From Mesonia aestuariivivens (lineage in GTDB: Bacteria > Bacteroidota > Bacteroidia > Flavobacteriales > Flavobacteriaceae): a stretch of 64,000 bases of DNA. The stretch is taken from contig NZ_JAHWDF010000008.1 in the NCBI RefSeq assembly GCF_019311235.1, positions 1-64,000 on the forward strand, given 5' to 3'. A program made the position numbers and the translations under genes. The notes beneath the pieces were generated by a model that was not told where the DNA came from, searched no databases, and worked only from the letters and a program-made list of their open reading frames with translations. Shown here piece after piece: positions 6,753 to 14,804 of the stretch (positions within the stretch are counted from its first letter, which is position 1; each line of letters starts with the position of its first letter).

Positions 6753-9596
6753 ATGACTCCACAAAAAAGATTGTTTCTTCTCGATGCTTATGCACTTATT
6801 TTTAGAGGTTATTACGCACTTATCAAAAACCCGAGAATAAATTCTAAAGGCCAAGACACTTCTGCCATTATGGGTTTTATGAATTCTCTATTTGATGTCA
6901 TTAAAAGGGAAAATCCAGATCATTTAGCCGTTTGTTTTGATAAAGGTGGTAGCCATGCCAGAAAAGAATTATTTGAAGATTACAAAGGCAATCGTGATGA
7001 AACGCCAGACGTAATTAGACAATCAATACCAATTATTCAAGACATTATTAAAGCCATGCACATCCCGTGTGTAGAGCTTGAAGGTTTAGAGGCAGATGAT
7101 ATTATTGGAACATTAGCCAAGCAAGCCGAAAAAGAAAACTACCAAGTATTTATGGTAACGCCAGATAAAGATTTTGCGCAATTAGTTTCTGAAAATATTT
7201 TTATGTATCGCCCCGCAAGAATGGGTAACGGCATTGAAGTTTGGGGAATCCCAGAAGTGCAAAAACGATTTGGGGTAGAACGTCCCGAACAGGTGATTGA
7301 TTACCTAGGGATGATGGGAGATGCGTCAGATAACATTCCTGGCTTACCAGGTGTTGGCGATAAAACCGCTAAAAAATTTATCGCACAGTTTGACAGTATG
7401 GAAGGTTTGCTCGAAAATACAGATCAGCTCAAAGGTAAGATGAAAGAAAAAATCATTGAAAATGCCGAACTAGGAATACTTTCAAAAAAACTGGCTACGA
7501 TTTTCATTGATTGTGATGTTACTTTCGACGAAGAAAAATATGAGCTATCAAAACCTGATGCCGAAAAAGTAATTGAAATTTTTAAAGAACTAGAGTTTAG
7601 AAGACTAACCGAGCAGTTCATGAAAATGTTTAATGAAGGTGAAAGTTCTGGCAAAGGCTTAACCACTCCTTCTGCCAAAAATGCTAAGAAAACCGAACAA
7701 CCTACCGCAGGAGCAGGGCAATTTTCGCTTTTTGGTAACGATACCGATAGTGCTAATATTTCCGCAGAAAATATACAAGGCTATTTAAGTTTAGATAAAA
7801 TTTCTCATTTATACCAACATATTCAACCAGGTATGGCGACTGAGCTTTTTCTGAAAAAATTAATGAAGCAAACTTCAGTTTGTTTCGATACAGAAACCAC
7901 TAGTTTAAATACACATCAAGCGCAATTAGTAGGAATCGCTTTTAGCTGGGAGAAAGGTAAAGGTTACTACTTCCCTATTCCAGAAGATGCTGAAAAAGCT
8001 CAAGAAACGGTAGAGCTACTACGCCCATTTTTTGAGGCTGAAGAAATAGAAAAAATAGGTCAGAACCTTAAATACGATATTAAAGTGATGGGCAATTACG
8101 ATATCGAAGTAAAAGGTCCGTTGTTTGATACGATGCTAGCGCATTATATTATCAATCCCGATATGCGCCACAATATGGATGTTTTGGCAGAAACTTACCT
8201 CAACTACCAACCCGTCCCTATTGAAAAACTAATTGGTAAGAAAGGTAAAAACCAAAAAACCATGCGTGACGTTGCTTTAGAAGAGCAAACCGAATACGCC
8301 GTAGAAGACGCCGACATCACTCTTCAACTAAAACATTTTTTTTCAGAAGAATTAAAGGACGCTAACAACGAAAAGTTATTTAATGAAATTGAAGTTCCGC
8401 TACTCCGAGTGTTGGCAGAAATGGAAATGGAAGGGATTCGCCTCGACAAAGACTTTCTAAAAACACTTTCTAATGCGTTAGAAAAAGATATTCTTCAACT
8501 AGAAAAAACGATTTATAAAGAAGCCGGAGAAGAATTCAATATTGGCTCACCTAAACAATTGGGCGAAATTCTTTTTGGGAAATTAGCTTTGGTTGAAAAA
8601 CCTAAAAAAACAAAAACAGGACAATATTCTACCGCAGAAGATGTACTTTCTTATTTAGCCAACGATCACCAAATTGTTGCTGATGTACTTACGTGGCGTG
8701 GACTCGTAAAACTAAAAAACACTTATGTCGATGCCTTGCCAGAACAAATTGAAGCAAAAACTGGACGCATACATACCGATTATATGCAAACGGTAGCAGC
8801 CACAGGAAGGTTAAGTTCTAACAATCCTAACTTACAAAACATTCCGATTAGAACCGAGCGTGGCCGCGAAGTTCGAAAGGCTTTTATTCCGCGTGATGAA
8901 AATTATGTGTTACTCGCTGCCGATTATTCTCAAATAGAATTAAGAATTATTGCTGCTTTAAGTAAAGAAGAAACCATGATGAAAGCTTTTAAAGATGGTG
9001 AAGATATTCATGCGACTACTGCGGCAAAAGTATTTGATGTTCCGCTAGAAGAAGTAACTCGCGAACAACGTAGCAATGCAAAAACAGTAAACTTCGGAAT
9101 TATTTATGGGGTTTCTGCTTTTGGCCTGAGCAATCAAACCGATTTAAGCAGAGCTGAATCTAAAGAACTTATCGAAACCTATTACAAAACCTACCCAAAA
9201 CTTCGTGATTATATGGATGAACAGGTAGAGTTTGCTAGAGAAAATGGTTATGTTTCTACCGTAATGGGAAGACGCCGTTACCTTAAAGATATTAACGCAG
9301 GAAACGCTATGGTTAGAAGTGGCGCCGAACGTAATGCTGTAAATGCTCCCATACAAGGTAGCGCGGCAGATATTATTAAAGTGGCGATGATTAACATTCA
9401 GAAAAAATTAAAAGCTGGTAATTATAAATCGAAAATGCTACTTCAAGTACATGATGAATTGGTTTTTGATGTTCATAAAGATGAATTAGAAGAATTAAAA
9501 CCGATGATACAGTCTGAAATGGAAAACGCCTTTACGATGGATGTTCCGTTAGATGTAGAATTAGGTGTGGGACAAAATTGGTTAGAAGCGCACTAA
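6753..9596 (+). CDS. polA: DNA polymerase I
   Basis: The 947 residues hold all three PolA domains. The 5'-3' exonuclease spans about 1-290 (LLDAYALIFRGYYA, GLEADDIIGTL, GDASDNIPGLPGVGDKTA). The 3'-5' proofreading domain spans about 370-560, with FDTET carrying D379 and E381, then YDIKVMGNYD and VEDADIT, so it looks active. The polymerase domain has motif A DYSQIELR near 723, motif B with RSNAKTVNFGIIYG, and motif C VHDEL near residue 900. It fills gaps and removes RNA primers in repair and lagging-strand synthesis. No terminator is visible after it. Confidence 0.97.
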   Translation: MTPQKRLFLLDAYALIFRGYYALIKNPRINSKGQDTSAIMGFMNSLFDVIKRENPDHLAVCFDKGGSHARKELFEDYKGNRDETPDVIRQSIPIIQDIIKAMHIPCVELEGLEADDIIGTLAKQAEKENYQVFMVTPDKDFAQLVSENIFMYRPARMGNGIEVWGIPEVQKRFGVERPEQVIDYLGMMGDASDNIPGLPGVGDKTAKKFIAQFDSMEGLLENTDQLKGKMKEKIIENAELGILSKKLATIFIDCDVTFDEEKYELSKPDAEKVIEIFKELEFRRLTEQFMKMFNEGESSGKGLTTPSAKNAKKTEQPTAGAGQFSLFGNDTDSANISAENIQGYLSLDKISHLYQHIQPGMATELFLKKLMKQTSVCFDTETTSLNTHQAQLVGIAFSWEKGKGYYFPIPEDAEKAQETVELLRPFFEAEEIEKIGQNLKYDIKVMGNYDIEVKGPLFDTMLAHYIINPDMRHNMDVLAETYLNYQPVPIEKLIGKKGKNQKTMRDVALEEQTEYAVEDADITLQLKHFFSEELKDANNEKLFNEIEVPLLRVLAEMEMEGIRLDKDFLKTLSNALEKDILQLEKTIYKEAGEEFNIGSPKQLGEILFGKLALVEKPKKTKTGQYSTAEDVLSYLANDHQIVADVLTWRGLVKLKNTYVDALPEQIEAKTGRIHTDYMQTVAATGRLSSNNPNLQNIPIRTERGREVRKAFIPRDENYVLLAADYSQIELRIIAALSKEETMMKAFKDGEDIHATTAAKVFDVPLEEVTREQRSNAKTVNFGIIYGVSAFGLSNQTDLSRAESKELIETYYKTYPKLRDYMDEQVEFARENGYVSTVMGRRRYLKDINAGNAMVRSGAERNAVNAPIQGSAADIIKVAMINIQKKLKAGNYKSKMLLQVHDELVFDVHKDELEELKPMIQSEMENAFTMDVPLDVELGVGQNWLEAH

Positions 9597-9669
9597 GATT
9601 TTCTAGCCTTTAGCTACGAGCTTTTAGCGCTTATAACTTTTAAAAAATTTCACAGAATGCTATTTTATT

Positions 9670-9696
9670 CATCCTGAACTTTGTTCAGTACTTCAT
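9670..9696. repeat. Small palindromic intergenic element
   Basis: The core CTGAAC-TTT-GTTCAG (9674-9688) is a 6-bp hairpin flanked by CATC and TACTTCAT. It resembles the dispersed CATCCTGAAC.TTGTTCAG-type elements I recall from intergenic regions of Flavobacteriaceae, and a related hairpin lies at 60447-60467. It sits between polA and the next gene without a T run, so it is not a typical terminator. Confidence 0.5.
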
Positions 9697-9722
9697 CTAA
9701 ATTATTTTAAACTAAAAAAATT

Positions 9723-10352
9723 ATGAAATTTAGTCCTGAATTCAAAGAAGCTGTTCTTCATTTATCTGAAAAGGAAAAAGATAAGCTGCTAATTCGTTTA
9801 CTGAAGAAAGATGAAAATCTTGTCAATCGGCTTTATTTTGAATTGATAGACGACCAAACGGTTGATGACCATCGTTTAAAATTAGAAGCGCATGTTACTG
9901 AAAGAGCTAAAGAAATTACCGGTTATGCAAAATCACTCAATCACTTAAAAATGATCACGCGTTATTTAAGCGGAGAGATTAGTGAACACGTAAGAATTAG
10001 AAAAGATAAGTATGGTGAGGTTTCTCTAAATATTTTAATGCTGAATACACTGCTTCAACACAGTAAAAAACTTTATAAGAAATCTAGTGCAAGGCAAGCG
10101 GTAAAATTCAATTTATATGTAATCCAAAGAACTTACAGAACTTTAATTCTTATCACTAAAATGCATGAAGATTTGCATATGGAATTCGAAGATAGCTTAA
10201 CTGAATTAGGCAATTTAATTGGCAATGAACCTAGCTTAATGAATATAGCGATGCAAAACGGACTCGATGTAAACTGGCTTACTCAAAACGAAATTCCTGA
10301 AGACATAGACCAGCATCATAAAGATTTAAAAGCGCAAGGATTTTTGAAGTGA
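9723..10352 (+). CDS. Conserved-looking helical protein of unknown function
   Basis: A 209-residue protein I cannot assign. It starts MKFSPEFKEAVLHLSEKEKDKLLIRLLKKD, is rich in Lys, Glu, Leu and His, and looks all-helical. It has no signal peptide, no membrane segment and no cysteine cluster, so a soluble cytoplasmic protein is likely. Codon use resembles its neighbours. It lies alone between polA and the rplM operon in the same direction. The ATG at 9723 follows an AT-rich stretch without SD, which is normal in this window. No catalytic motif is visible. Confidence 0.75.
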   Translation: MKFSPEFKEAVLHLSEKEKDKLLIRLLKKDENLVNRLYFELIDDQTVDDHRLKLEAHVTERAKEITGYAKSLNHLKMITRYLSGEISEHVRIRKDKYGEVSLNILMLNTLLQHSKKLYKKSSARQAVKFNLYVIQRTYRTLILITKMHEDLHMEFEDSLTELGNLIGNEPSLMNIAMQNGLDVNWLTQNEIPEDIDQHHKDLKAQGFLK

Positions 10353-10434
10353 ATAAACTACTATAAAAAATCATAAATAAAGGACACAAACAGCTGGATA
10401 AGAGAACAGTTACTCAAAAAGCATATACATTAGC

Positions 10435-10464
10435 TTGCTAACTAAATTTATAATCGTACATTTG
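10435..10464 (+). promoter_or_regulatory. Promoter of the rplM-rpsI operon
   Basis: TTG at 10435-10437 is followed after 19 nt by TACATTTG (10457-10464), a good Bacteroidota promoter. It predicts a leader of about 55 nt before the GTG start of rplM. Confidence 0.7.
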
Positions 10465-10523
10465 CAGCCCGTTTCTCATTTTGGGAAAGGGAATGGAATG
10501 TTTAATAATTAAAATTTTTTAGT
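10465..10523 (+). promoter_or_regulatory. Candidate ribosomal-protein leader hairpin before rplM
   Basis: Right after the promoter, CCC (10468-10470) and TTTC (10472-10475) can pair with GAAAGGG (10485-10491), leaving one bulged G and a 9-nt loop. An AT-rich single strand then runs to the GTG. L13-dependent leaders have been proposed in Bacteroidota, as far as I recall, and the position fits autoregulation by L13. No covariance evidence is available here. Confidence 0.4.
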
Positions 10524-10979
10524 GTGGACACATTAAGTTACAAAACAGTATCTGCTAACAAAAAGACCGTGAATAAAGAATGGGTCGTGTTAGATGCTGA
10601 AGGACAATCGCTTGGTCGTCTATCTTCAATAGCTGCAAAGTTTATTAGAGGTAAATACAAGCCAGACTACACCCCGCACGTTGATTGTGGAGATAACGTA
10701 ATTGTTATTAATGCAGAAAAAATCAACTTAACTGGTAAAAAATGGGACGAGAAAGAATACATCCGTCACACAGGTTTCCCAGGAGGGCAAAGAAGCTTAA
10801 CAGCAAATGAATTATTCGGTAAAGATCCAGCAAGACTTATCGAGAAATCTGTAAAAGGAATGCTACCTAAGAATAAATTAGGAGCTGCTCTTTTCAAAAA
10901 CTTAAAGGTTTATGTAGGTTCAGAACATGATCATGAAGCGCAAAAGCCTAAATCTATTAACCTAAACGAACTTGTGTAA
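10524..10979 (+). CDS. rplM: 50S ribosomal protein L13
   Basis: The 151 residues match L13 over the full length: the start DTLSYKTVSANK, WVVLDAEGQSLGRLSS, IRGKYKPDYTPHVDCGD and the end segment VYVGSEHDHEAQKPK. The start codon is GTG, supported by the conserved N terminus MDTLSYKT of Bacteroidota L13 and by the promoter 60 nt upstream. L13 is an early assembly protein of the large subunit. The stop codon abuts the ATG of rpsI, so the two are translationally linked as in most bacteria. Confidence 0.97.
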   Translation: MDTLSYKTVSANKKTVNKEWVVLDAEGQSLGRLSSIAAKFIRGKYKPDYTPHVDCGDNVIVINAEKINLTGKKWDEKEYIRHTGFPGGQRSLTANELFGKDPARLIEKSVKGMLPKNKLGAALFKNLKVYVGSEHDHEAQKPKSINLNELV

Positions 10980-11366
10980 ATGGAGACAATTCACAAAATT
11001 GGTCGTAGAAAGACTGCAGTAGCTCGTGTTTATATTTCTGAAGGAAAAGGAAATATTACCGTAAACAAAAAAGAGCTTAACAATTACTTCACTACAGGTA
11101 CACTTCAGTACAAAGTTAACCAACCTTTAATGTTAACTGGTAATGAAGGTAACTTTGATTTAAATGTAAGAGTTCACGGTGGTGGTATTACAGGACAAGC
11201 AGAAGCTGTACGTCTTGCTATCGCTAGAGCAATGTGCGAATTAGATGAAGAAAACAGATTAGCACTTAAACCAGAAGGTTTACTTACTAGAGATCCAAGA
11301 ATGGTTGAACGTAAGAAATTTGGTCAGAAGAAAGCTCGTAAGAAATTTCAATTCTCTAAACGTTAA
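10980..11366 (+). CDS. rpsI: 30S ribosomal protein S9
   Basis: The 128 residues begin METIHKIGRRKTAVARVY and end in the basic tail GQKKARKKFQFSKR, whose last residues reach the decoding site in the family. Length and motifs are full and normal. The ATG directly follows the rplM TAA. No clear terminator follows; 161 nt of leader-like sequence separate it from rpsB, so read-through is possible. Confidence 0.97.
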   Translation: METIHKIGRRKTAVARVYISEGKGNITVNKKELNNYFTTGTLQYKVNQPLMLTGNEGNFDLNVRVHGGGITGQAEAVRLAIARAMCELDEENRLALKPEGLLTRDPRMVERKKFGQKKARKKFQFSKR

Positions 11367-11425
11367 GAGGTATTGGAAGAGTATTCTTTCAAAAATTAAT
11401 AATCTTAAAAAGTATTGTTGTTATT

Positions 11426-11493
11426 CATTAGTCACTAATGAAGTTAGTTTAGCATCTAAATAAACAAGGCCGATACATCGCCACTTGTTTATT
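11426..11493 (+). promoter_or_regulatory. Hairpins in the rpsB leader (candidate autoregulatory site)
   Basis: Two hairpins precede rpsB. CATTAG-TCA-CTAATG (11426-11440) is short. AATAAACAAG (11459-11468) pairs over 10 bp with CTTGTTTATT (11484-11493), and the loop can form a further CGA/TCG stem around TACA. The second is not followed by a T run and ends 34 nt before the rpsB ATG, which suits an S2-binding leader better than a terminator. Function is inferred. Confidence 0.4.
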
Positions 11494-11527
11494 GCGCTAT
11501 CTCAACAGAACGTAAACTATTACAAAA

Positions 11528-12406
11528 ATGGCAAATAAAGTAGAAGTTAAAGAATTACTTGATGCAGGTGTACATTTTGGACACTTGACAAGAAGATGGA
11601 ATCCAAATATGGCTCCTTACATTTATATGGAGCGTAATGGTATTCACATCATCAACTTATATAAAAGTGCTGCAAAAATGCAAGAAGCCGCAGAGGCACT
11701 TAGCAAAATCGCAGCCAGCGGTAGAAAAATATTATTTGTAGCTACCAAAAAACAAGCTAAAGAAATTGTTTCTGAAGAAGCAGCTAAAGCAAACATGCCT
11801 TACATCACCGAACGTTGGCCTGGTGGAATGTTAACCAACTTTGTTACCATTCGTAAAGCTGTTAAAAAAATGGCTGCCGTAGACCGTATGAAGAAAGACG
11901 GTACATTTAACTCTCTTTCTAAAAAAGAGCGTCTTCAAGTAGACCGTATGAGAGCTAAGTTAGAAAAAAACTTAGGTTCTATTTCAGATATGACTCGTTT
12001 ACCAGGAGCATTATTCGTAGTAGATATTACACGTGAACACATTGCTATTAAAGAAGCTCAAAAATTAAACATTCCAATTTTTGCTATGGTTGATACGAAT
12101 TCCGACCCAAGAGAGGTAGATTACGTTATTCCAGCAAACGATGATGCTTCTAAATCGATCAAGAAAGTAATGTCTTACGTTTCTGATTCTATCGTTGAAG
12201 GCTTAACAGAAAGAAAAGCAGACAAAGCTGCTAAGAAAGATCAAAAAGCCGCTCCTAAAAAAGAAGAAAAAGCTGCAGAACCAAAAGCAGAAGTTCCTTC
12301 TAAAGACGCTGAAGATCAAAAAGCAATGAAAGAAGCTAAAAATGACGTTACATTAGAATCTAAAAGTGAAACTTTAGAAAAAGCTGATTCTAAAGACGAC
12401 AAATAA
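11528..12406 (+). CDS. rpsB: 30S ribosomal protein S2
   Basis: Residues 1-230 are typical S2: LLDAGVHFGHLTRRWNPNM, YIYMERNGIHIINL, FVATKKQAKEIV, ERWPGGMLTNF, PGALFVVD and AMVDTNSDP. The remaining 62 residues (231-292) form a Lys/Ala/Glu/Asp-rich low-complexity tail beyond the folded domain. S2 joins late in small-subunit assembly and binds S1. The gene pairs with tsf as in most bacteria, but a strong hairpin with a T run separates the two (12431-12487). Confidence 0.97.
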   Translation: MANKVEVKELLDAGVHFGHLTRRWNPNMAPYIYMERNGIHIINLYKSAAKMQEAAEALSKIAASGRKILFVATKKQAKEIVSEEAAKANMPYITERWPGGMLTNFVTIRKAVKKMAAVDRMKKDGTFNSLSKKERLQVDRMRAKLEKNLGSISDMTRLPGALFVVDITREHIAIKEAQKLNIPIFAMVDTNSDPREVDYVIPANDDASKSIKKVMSYVSDSIVEGLTERKADKAAKKDQKAAPKKEEKAAEPKAEVPSKDAEDQKAMKEAKNDVTLESKSETLEKADSKDDK

Positions 12407-12430
12407 GATAACAATTTTATAAATTTAATG

Positions 12431-12487
12431 ATAAGTCGTTTAGCTCTTTTATTCTTAAAATCGTAAGCTAAACGACTTATTTTTTTA
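12431..12487 (+). terminator. Strong hairpin with T run between rpsB and tsf
   Basis: Perfect 15-bp arms ATAAGTCGTTTAGCT (12431-12445) and AGCTAAACGACTTAT (12466-12480) enclose a 20-nt loop and are followed by a T run. It should attenuate transcription from rpsB into tsf, only 19 nt before the tsf ATG. Confidence 0.8.
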
Positions 12488-12505
12488 ACCATAAAAACAA
12501 ATAAC

Positions 12506-13471
12506 ATGGCAAAGATTTCTGCTGCTGAAGTAAATAAATTAAGAAAGGCTACCGGAGCCGGAATGATGGACTGTAAAAAAGCTTTAGTTGAGGCTGAAGG
12601 TGATTTTGACGGTGCTATCGAAGTACTACGTAAAAAAGGTCAAAAAGTTGCTGCTAAAAGAGCAGATAGAGAATCTTCTGAAGGTGCTGCTGTAGCAAAA
12701 ATAAATGCAGATCAAACCAAAGGAGTAGCAATCGTTTTAGGTTGTGAAACTGATTTTGTTGGTAAAAACGAAAACTTTATAAAGTTAGCTAACGAATTAG
12801 GAGATTTAGCATTAAACTATAATTCCAAAGAAGAATTTTTAGCTGCAGATTTTGGAGGAATGACCGTTGCAGATAAATTAGTAGAACAAACAGGAGTAAT
12901 TGGTGAAAAATTAGACATCAATGCTTTTGAAACTGTAAACGCTGCATTTGTAGGTGAATATGTACACATCAATAAAATTGCTGCAATTGTAGGTTTCTCT
13001 GCAAAACCAGATAACGCAGAAACTTTAGGAAAAGATGTAGCTATGCAAATTGCTTCTATGGGAGCAAGTTCTCTATCTTACAAAGATTTAGACCCAGCAT
13101 TTGTTGCTTCTGAAACTGAAGCTAGAATTGCTGAAATTGAAAAAGAAAATATTGAGCTTGGACGTTTAGGTAAAACGAAAAAGAACGTTCCTCAATATAT
13201 CTCTATGTCGCAAATAACTCCAGAAGTTAAGGCTAAAGCAGAAGAAGATGCTAAAGCAGAATTACAAGCGGAAGGAAAACCAGAAAAAATCTGGGATAAA
13301 ATTTTACCAGGAAAAATGGAACGTTTCTTATCTGACAATACAACTTTAGATAAAGAATTATGTCTATTAGACCAGACTTTTATTAAAGACGAAAAGAAAA
13401 ATGTAGCAGATTACGTAGCCTCTTACGGAGATGTAACCATTACAGAATTTAAAAGAGTAGCTTTAGGATAG
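12506..13471 (+). CDS. tsf: Elongation factor Ts
   Basis: A 321-residue EF-Ts. The N-terminal UBA-like domain reads AAEVNKLRKATGAGMMDCKKAL, with VLRKKGQKVAAKRADRES after it. The core nucleotide-exchange region contains LGCETDFVGKNENF, where the TDFV motif contacts the EF-Tu G domain. The protein is longer than the E. coli factor (283 residues), as usual in Bacteroidota. It regenerates EF-Tu-GTP. The intergenic hairpin at 12431-12487 suggests expression below or partly independent of rpsB; a strong terminator follows. Confidence 0.97.
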   Translation: MAKISAAEVNKLRKATGAGMMDCKKALVEAEGDFDGAIEVLRKKGQKVAAKRADRESSEGAAVAKINADQTKGVAIVLGCETDFVGKNENFIKLANELGDLALNYNSKEEFLAADFGGMTVADKLVEQTGVIGEKLDINAFETVNAAFVGEYVHINKIAAIVGFSAKPDNAETLGKDVAMQIASMGASSLSYKDLDPAFVASETEARIAEIEKENIELGRLGKTKKNVPQYISMSQITPEVKAKAEEDAKAELQAEGKPEKIWDKILPGKMERFLSDNTTLDKELCLLDQTFIKDEKKNVADYVASYGDVTITEFKRVALG

Positions 13472-13483
13472 TCTTAAAACTTG

Positions 13484-13527
13484 AAAAAAAAAAGCTTGCA
13501 GCATTTATTGTTGCAAGCTTTTTTTTT
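13484..13527 (+). terminator. Rho-independent terminator after tsf
   Basis: A run of A with AAGCTTGCA pairs with TGCAAGCTTTTTTTTT across the loop 13501-13510. It starts 12 nt after the tsf stop. Confidence 0.85.
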
Positions 13528-13900
13528 GTCTAAAATCAAAATTTTGTTCTGATGTGATGAATTAAATAGTTTTATTTAAACTGAATCTTCACGTTCGTAA
13601 AGTAACATACAACAGATTCTAAATCTCAAAGCATCAATATTTCTTAAGATGATATTGTCATCTGTTTCCGTTTATAAAATAAAAAGCCTTCTATATTATA
13701 TTTATTTGGAATCAAATTATCACATTAACACTTATTAGAAAATTTCACCAAACATAATTTATAATTTTACGCTTAAATCTTCCAAAATATAAAAATATTA
13801 CACAAAACTGTAACAAAAAACATACCATGAAGTCTAACCAACAATACAAATAACTTCTTAGTTATATTTTTTTAAGAGTAAACGACCTAAATAAAATATT
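13528..13900. other. Intergenic stretch without a recognised gene
   Basis: About 370 nt between the tsf terminator and the ABC ATPase. It is very AT-rich, contains stops in every frame, and shows only a weak A/T palindrome near 13560-13582. It must carry the promoter for the ABC genes, but I found no clean TAnnTTTG box. Nothing else is visible. Confidence 0.6.
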
Positions 13901-14800
13901 ATGATTGAGCTCAACCTTACACAAGTTTCTAAAACATACCCTAATGGCGTAAAAGCTTTGGATAATATAAATTTAAATATCAAAGCAGGAATGTTTGGTT
14001 TACTTGGCCCTAATGGCGCAGGAAAATCTACCTTAATGAGAACCATAGCCACTCTCCAAGAGCCCGATGCTGGAAAACTCTTTCTAGAAGATATTAATAT
14101 TTTAAAAAATAAAATGAAGTTGCGTCAAGTGCTAGGTTACCTACCGCAGCAATTTGGTGTATACTCAAAAATGTCTGCTGAAAAATTACTGTATTACTTT
14201 GCAGATCTAAAAGGCATCGCTTCTGCTTCAGAAAAAAAGAAAATGGTAGCTTATGCATTAGAAGTAACCAACCTTACCGAAGTAAAGCATAAACACGTAG
14301 CGGGGTATTCTGGAGGAATGAAACAGCGATTTGGCATTGCTCAATTATTGCTCAACAACCCAAAACTTATTATTGTAGATGAACCAACAGCAGGTCTTGA
14401 CCCCGCAGAGCGACATCGATTTTTAAACGTTCTTCGAGAAATAGGAACCAATAATATTGTGATTCTTTCTACCCATATTGTTGACGATGTAAAAGAGTTA
14501 TGTACCGATATGGCAATTTTAAACGGAGGCAAAATTCTAAGTAAAATGTCGCCAACAACTGCGGTTCAAAATTTAGAAGGTAAAATTTGGACTACCATTA
14601 CCGATCGTGATGGTGAAGTAGAATTGGCTAAAAACTATAACGTAATTTCTTCTAGCTTTAATCAAGATAACAGCTTAAACGTACGTGTATTCTCAGAAGT
14701 AAAACCGCATGAAAATTTCACCCTTGCTACAGCAGATTTAAATGATGTATACTTTGTTCACCTTAAAGAAAATGAAGACGCTACAACTTTAAAAGCTTAA
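13901..14800 (+). CDS. ABC transporter ATP-binding protein
   Basis: A 299-residue ABC ATPase of the ABC-2 exporter type. Walker A GPNGAGKST is at 36-44, the Q-loop LPQQFGVY at 81-88, the signature YSGGMKQR at 136-143, Walker B LIIVDEPTAGLD at 156-167 and the switch histidine in STHIV at 190-194. About 90 residues of extra C-terminal domain follow. It stands 4 nt ahead of a permease/peptidase fusion gene and very likely powers that membrane partner. The exported substrate is unknown. Confidence 0.9.
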   Translation: MIELNLTQVSKTYPNGVKALDNINLNIKAGMFGLLGPNGAGKSTLMRTIATLQEPDAGKLFLEDINILKNKMKLRQVLGYLPQQFGVYSKMSAEKLLYYFADLKGIASASEKKKMVAYALEVTNLTEVKHKHVAGYSGGMKQRFGIAQLLLNNPKLIIVDEPTAGLDPAERHRFLNVLREIGTNNIVILSTHIVDDVKELCTDMAILNGGKILSKMSPTTAVQNLEGKIWTTITDRDGEVELAKNYNVISSSFNQDNSLNVRVFSEVKPHENFTLATADLNDVYFVHLKENEDATTLKA

Positions 14801-14804
14801 GCTT

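Noticed and set aside
7424-7678. Antisense reading frames inside polA, the ABC genes, odhA and the RND genes.
   Set aside because: They mirror the coding strand of clearly conserved genes and show no family similarity or start signals.
12451-12466. A 16-nt string in the loop of the rpsB-tsf hairpin is identical to part of the 45-bp IS repeat at 88-103 and 133-148.
   Set aside because: In an AT-rich window of this size a few chance 16-mer pairs are expected, and the shared part does not extend to either side.
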